Shown here one piece after another: positions 60,195-64,000 of a stretch of DNA of 64,000 bases. A program made the translations under genes and the position numbers. How positions within the stretch are numbered: position 1 is the first letter of the stretch; each line of letters starts with the position of its first letter. The stretch comes from Heterostelium album PN500 (Eukaryota; Evosea; Eumycetozoa; Acytosteliales; Acytosteliaceae), in the NCBI RefSeq assembly GCF_000004825.1, contig NW_008805067.1:310001-374000 (forward strand), in the 5' to 3' direction. The notes beneath the pieces are model-generated. The model saw nothing but the letters and a program-made list of their open reading frames with translations. It did not search any database and was not told where the DNA came from.

Positions 60195-61460
60195 ATGTCG
60201 GAATCAAATAATAATAATAATCATAAAAGAAAGAAAGATAAAAAAGATAGTAAGAATAAATCACAATATTGGTCAAAGAAACCTAAACATGAACTTTCAC
60301 TCAAGTTAAATCAACAAGGTTGTTTATATACATTCGGACAAGGTCGTGAGAATCAAGCAACAAAAGATTTATTTAATTTATTAAATCAAGTAACTAATCA
60401 TTAATCATACTCATATTATTATTATTTATTTCGTTATTTATTAACTTGTTAAAACAACTTGTCTTTGTTTATTTAGTACACTGTTGAGTTAGAAGAGAAA
60501 TCAACAAATGATAATAATAATAATAAATCAACAGAGAATGAAAATAAGACAAACAACTTTATGAATGACTTTGAGAAGGAATTGGCGATGGCAAGAGAAG
60601 AAGGAAAGAACAACAAGAAAGGCAAATCTAAACTTTTTGAAAAGCTAGAGTTATGCTGTGAAGGTATTGCATTCGTTGGATTCAATGAAGAAGCAACCTC
60701 TAAATATAATGTCAAGGATATATTAGTAAAGTTATTCAATGATATGGAAACAGAGAAATCAACTAAATCCAAGTAAATATATATAGCTTTAAAAGTAAAC
60801 TATTTTATTTTTGCTTAACTTTACTTACTAAAACACTATTGTTTTTTTTTTATATTTAGATTTATAACAAGAATTATTCCTATTCAAAAGACATGTATCT
60901 TTACAAACTTACAAGAGCATATCAAGACATTAATCGACAAGGAGTTAAATTCATTAAAAGAATCTAAAAAGGTTTGTTAATATTTATATATATATGATAT
61001 CAAATCGAAACACGCAATGAATGTTGTATTATTAACACTAATATCTTATCATTAACCTATTTAGTATAAGATTGAATTTAGATCTAGATACAATACAGTT
61101 GTAGAAAAAGATAAAGAGATTATGGCTATTGCGGAAATGGTTAATGATATTCACAAGGTGGATCTAGAGAACCCAGAGTACACTATCATCGTTGAGATTA
61201 TCAAACAATTCTGTGCGATTTCAATTGTCTCTGATTTTATGAGATACAAAAAATATAATCTAGCAAACATTGCAGGCTTACCAGTATCAAACCAACCAAA
61301 GAAAAAGAAACTTACGATCGCATCAAATTTGAAAGATGATAAACAAGACGAAAAGACAGCTGTTAAGGAAACAGCTGACAATACAGAAACCAAAGAAAAT
61401 GAAGTACAAGAGGAAGAAGAAAAAGAAGATCAATCAAAAGTAGAAAATAATAAAGAGTAG
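60195..61460 (+). CDS. thumpd1: THUMP-domain protein THUMPD1/Tan1
   Basis: Four exons (60195-60389, 60477-60772, 60860-60971, 61065-61460) encode 332 residues. The start is Asn/Lys-rich; GCLYTFGQGRENQATKDLFN follows. The C-terminal half has the Tan1/THUMPD1 pattern: ITRIIPIQKTCIFTN, KIEFRSRYNTVVEKDKEIM, then VDLENPEYTIIVEIIKQFC and YKKYNLANIAG. Tan1/THUMPD1 binds tRNA through the THUMP domain and serves as the adaptor for the acetyltransferase Kre33/NAT10 that makes N4-acetylcytidine at position 12 of tRNA-Ser and tRNA-Leu. An acidic Glu/Lys tail ends the protein. All introns are short (about 87-93 bp). Confidence 0.9.
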
Positions 61461-61597
61461 ACAAACAAATTGTTTGCAAATATCTATTATACCAAGTATT
61501 TTTATTAAAATTTCATGATTAATGTTCTATTTTTCGATCTAATCTAATTTTTGTTTATTACAACATATATTATATAATTATTTATATTTTTTATAAG

Positions 61598-63315
61598 ATG
61601 TTTATTGTAAATATATCACATTATTTATTGTCAAATATATTAAAGTATCTAGATGATATAGATAGGATCTGTGTGTCTTTGACTTGCAAGAGATTGTTTG
61701 ATGATCGTGGAAAGTATCTTGTGTTTAAAGAGATAGATAATGACACTTTGAAATACTTTAGTTTAAATTCATATGAATATCAATTCAAACAAGCAATCAA
61801 ACAGTACCGAGAAGAATCATATTATACATTATACTTGTCAATTAAATCAATTTTTAAACCTCAAAAAAATGATATTATTATTGATGGTAAGTATATTAGT
61901 AATATTGATATGATTATTTCATACTAATAAGTAGTTTATTATTCATTTGTTTGTTGTTTTTAGATACTTTTGATTTAGATAACTATGTTATTCCAAGATT
62001 AGTTGATAAGGTCATTTCATGGTCCTTTAATATGAAAGTGATGGGCCAGTTAAATGAGAGCAATGTAACAAAGCTACACTTAAACAATGCATTAAACGAT
62101 CCTATTTTCAATACATTTGTAAACATTCGAGAGCTTACCATTTCCTATCCACTCAAGTATTTCCCACCGAATCTCGATAGCCTAACTCTTGGTTGCGCAG
62201 TAATATTGTGCTTAGAGGATCTAGAATTCCAATTCCCAACGACACTTACTGTCTTGAAAATCTCTCATTTAATCTATCCTTTACAACTTCTTCCCCGACT
62301 ACCACCAAATCTCAGGGAGTTTACATGTTACGACCTAATGAGTTATCAACAACTTGCTACTGACGCATCATCAACACGGCCAATGCCAATCGATTTTTTA
62401 CCACCAACTCTCACCTATCTTTGTTGCAATATTGTTTACGTGGAGCATATGCTTAAATACCAATTGAACACCACCATGCTTAGAATATTGGTATTGTTTG
62501 GGAACATTGGCAATACTCCAACACTGGTTGCTGGATCCATTCCAGAGGGGGTCGAATCCATTGAATTGTGTAATGTAGAGAAGATAATGACTGGTTCTAT
62601 TCCTTGGTCATGCAAATCACTAAAAATTGGAGCGCTAAATGTAGAGCCAGACACATTTGCCAATCTTGACAACCTGGAGACATTGTACATTGGAAGTTAT
62701 CCAACAACAACTAAAGTAATCCCCATTAAACTACCAAAGAATCTAAAAAATTTGACATTACCTAATTGTAAGACAGTCAATGATTTGATTGTTGCGCTTC
62801 CAAGCCAAATCGAAACGCTATCGTTGAGCAGTGAGTCATTCAGTTCGTTAAGATGTCCGATTCCCAAATCTCTGAAGCATTTGAAATTCAAATATGCAGC
62901 GAAAACATCGACAATCTCACAGATATCGTATCAGGGTGACTCAACATTGGAATCTATTGATTTTGGTTATTGCGAACTTGTTCCAAAGTGGTCTATTCTC
63001 TCATATTTCAATTTAGCCAGCAGTACACCAATTGAACTTTTGCCAAAGTATATCCGTTCTATTGTTGTCTCACTTGAGTTCTTTGACAAGATCAGTTTCG
63101 ATAGTATTCCTCCCAACATAGTTGACATCACCATCAGATGCTCTGGTGGATATGGAACTGATCAACAATACCTTCTTCGAAAGATAGATGAAAATCATTT
63201 TTTAGTCTTTGGTCATAATAATTTTAGAGAAATTTTACATAGAAATATAATAGAGTTAAAATTAATAAAAAATTTTAGAATTTTAAAATATCTTTTTTTT
63301 TTTTTTTTATTATAA
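61598..63315 (+). CDS. F-box protein with degenerate LRR/FNIP-like repeats
   Basis: Two exons (61598-61886, 61964-63315) encode 546 residues. The N-terminus (ISHYLLSNILKYLDDIDRIC, then SLTCKRLFDDRGKYLVF) is an F-box-like motif of the form found in large dictyostelid-specific families. The rest is a series of irregular repeats with the pattern LPPxLxxLxL/LPKNLKNLTLPNC every 20-25 residues, like LRR or FNIP repeats. It is likely an SCF-type substrate adaptor or a member of a lineage-expanded family of unknown role. The C-terminus is AT-driven (ILKYLFFFFLL), so the true stop is probably correct but the last residues are unremarkable. AT-richer codon use than its neighbours fits a fast-evolving family. 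Confidence 0.72.
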
Positions 63316-63831
63316 TTTGATAAACATAGAAAACTATATTTCTTATCCCTCACTCACTCAAAAAAATTACTGATTGAGCCATTCAAAAATAATTCTGAAT
63401 TAATTTTACTGGTTAATTATCAAATATTTCCATCAACTTTGCAAAACTTTGAATTTAACCCGTTCAGAGTATAAACCTCCCTATTTAATTTTGTGTTGTT
63501 AAAAAACCTTTTATTTAAAGATTTAGTGTGACGGTGCTGATCAACTTTTCCTTTTTTGGTAAAAAACAAACTGTTTTTTTACAAAAAAATAATATCTATT
63601 TTCTTAGCAACAGCCCCCTTTTTTTGATAAAACTTTTTCCAGGATTTTTTTTTCATCCCTCTTTTGTGGATAAATTTATTATATTGATCAATTTTAAAAA
63701 TAGGTGGATTTTAGACTTTTATTAATTTGGATAAAGAGACGCATCGTCACCTGAACAGTTTTTTTTTTCTATACATTGTCATCAATTAAATTTATATTCT
63801 ATAATTTTCTAGAAATAATAACACATATAAA
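63316..63831. other. Intergenic, AT-rich
   Basis: Between the F-box repeat gene and the last gene. A T-rich tract and no supported frame. The 65-codon frame at 63528-63725 is Phe/Leu/Asn AT-driven. Confidence 0.55.
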
Positions 63832-64000
63832 ATGAAAAATATTTGGGGTATCATAGTTTTGGTTTTATTAATTATCACTTGGATTTTTACTACTGTTTCT
63901 TTTAAAAGTATGATTATATAGAGATTTTAATGAATATCAAATTAATTAATATATTGAAACATGTTTGTAGCCTCATGGTATAGATTTTACGATGATTTAA
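63832..64000 (+). CDS. Start of a secreted or membrane protein, cut by the window end
   Basis: Exon 1 (63832-63907) begins MKNIWGIIVLVLLIITWIFT, a signal peptide or signal anchor. A GTATGA donor and a TTTGTAG acceptor (63970) lead in frame to exon 2, which reads TSWYRFYDDL up to the edge. The context (a new ATG after about 500 bp of non-coding DNA, a good splice pair, frame kept) supports a real gene. Too little is present to name it. Confidence 0.55.

Noticed and set aside
63528-63725. 65-codon plus-strand frame near the right end
   Set aside because: Phe/Leu/Asn-rich translation of T tracts; no supporting feature.

Overview
The window looks like nuclear DNA of a dictyostelid social amoeba, probably not Dictyostelium discoideum itself. 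Evidence: very AT-rich intergenic DNA with long A and T tracts, short GT-AG introns (about 70-150 bp), homopolymeric Gln/Asn/Thr/Ser runs inside otherwise ordinary proteins, (CAA/CAG)n and (AAT)n microsatellites, and dictyostelid-style gene content. Genus is not determined. Exon joins below were worked out by hand from splice sites and reading frame.

Layout. 0-5 kb: a secreted thioredoxin-like protein, an initiator-type tRNA-Met, a pile of tRNA-like and short repeat sequence with a broken LINE reverse-transcriptase piece, a possible small broken gene, and two palindromic E2F-like sites. 5-13 kb: a Ste20-family kinase with a very long Gln-rich coiled coil, a 3 kb gap, and a small AT-hook/GATA protein. 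13.5-19.7 kb: a 1,990-residue protein built from a duplicated helical + vWA module plus a third, different vWA domain. 20-27.6 kb: an F-box/LRR protein and a giant low-complexity protein, both with apparent frame breaks. 29-37 kb: SANT/RS-tail protein, Munc13-like C2/MUN protein, threonine synthase. 38.7-44.7 kb: Mediator subunit 25, and APC11 convergent to it. 46.3-52 kb: the most unusual gene, a VIT-vWA protein fused in frame with a complete eIF4G core. 55-64 kb: a dense run of housekeeping genes (CTDNEP1/Dullard phosphatase, PAAT-like, NOP16, BCS1, THUMPD1/Tan1, an F-box repeat protein) and the first exons of a membrane or secreted protein cut by the window end.

The best candidate for something new is the gene at 46353-51954. 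One spliced reading frame encodes VIT, vWA (intact metal site), a PAM2-like motif, an eIF4E-binding motif, MIF4G, an Arg/Asp-rich linker and MA3, then ends in what looks like the C-terminal domain of VWA5A-type proteins. This suggests a translation-initiation scaffold placed inside a VIT-vWA protein rather than simply joined to its end. Two other genes in the window (13522-19651 and med25) also carry vWA domains.

No searches were run; all family calls come from reading the translated sequence.
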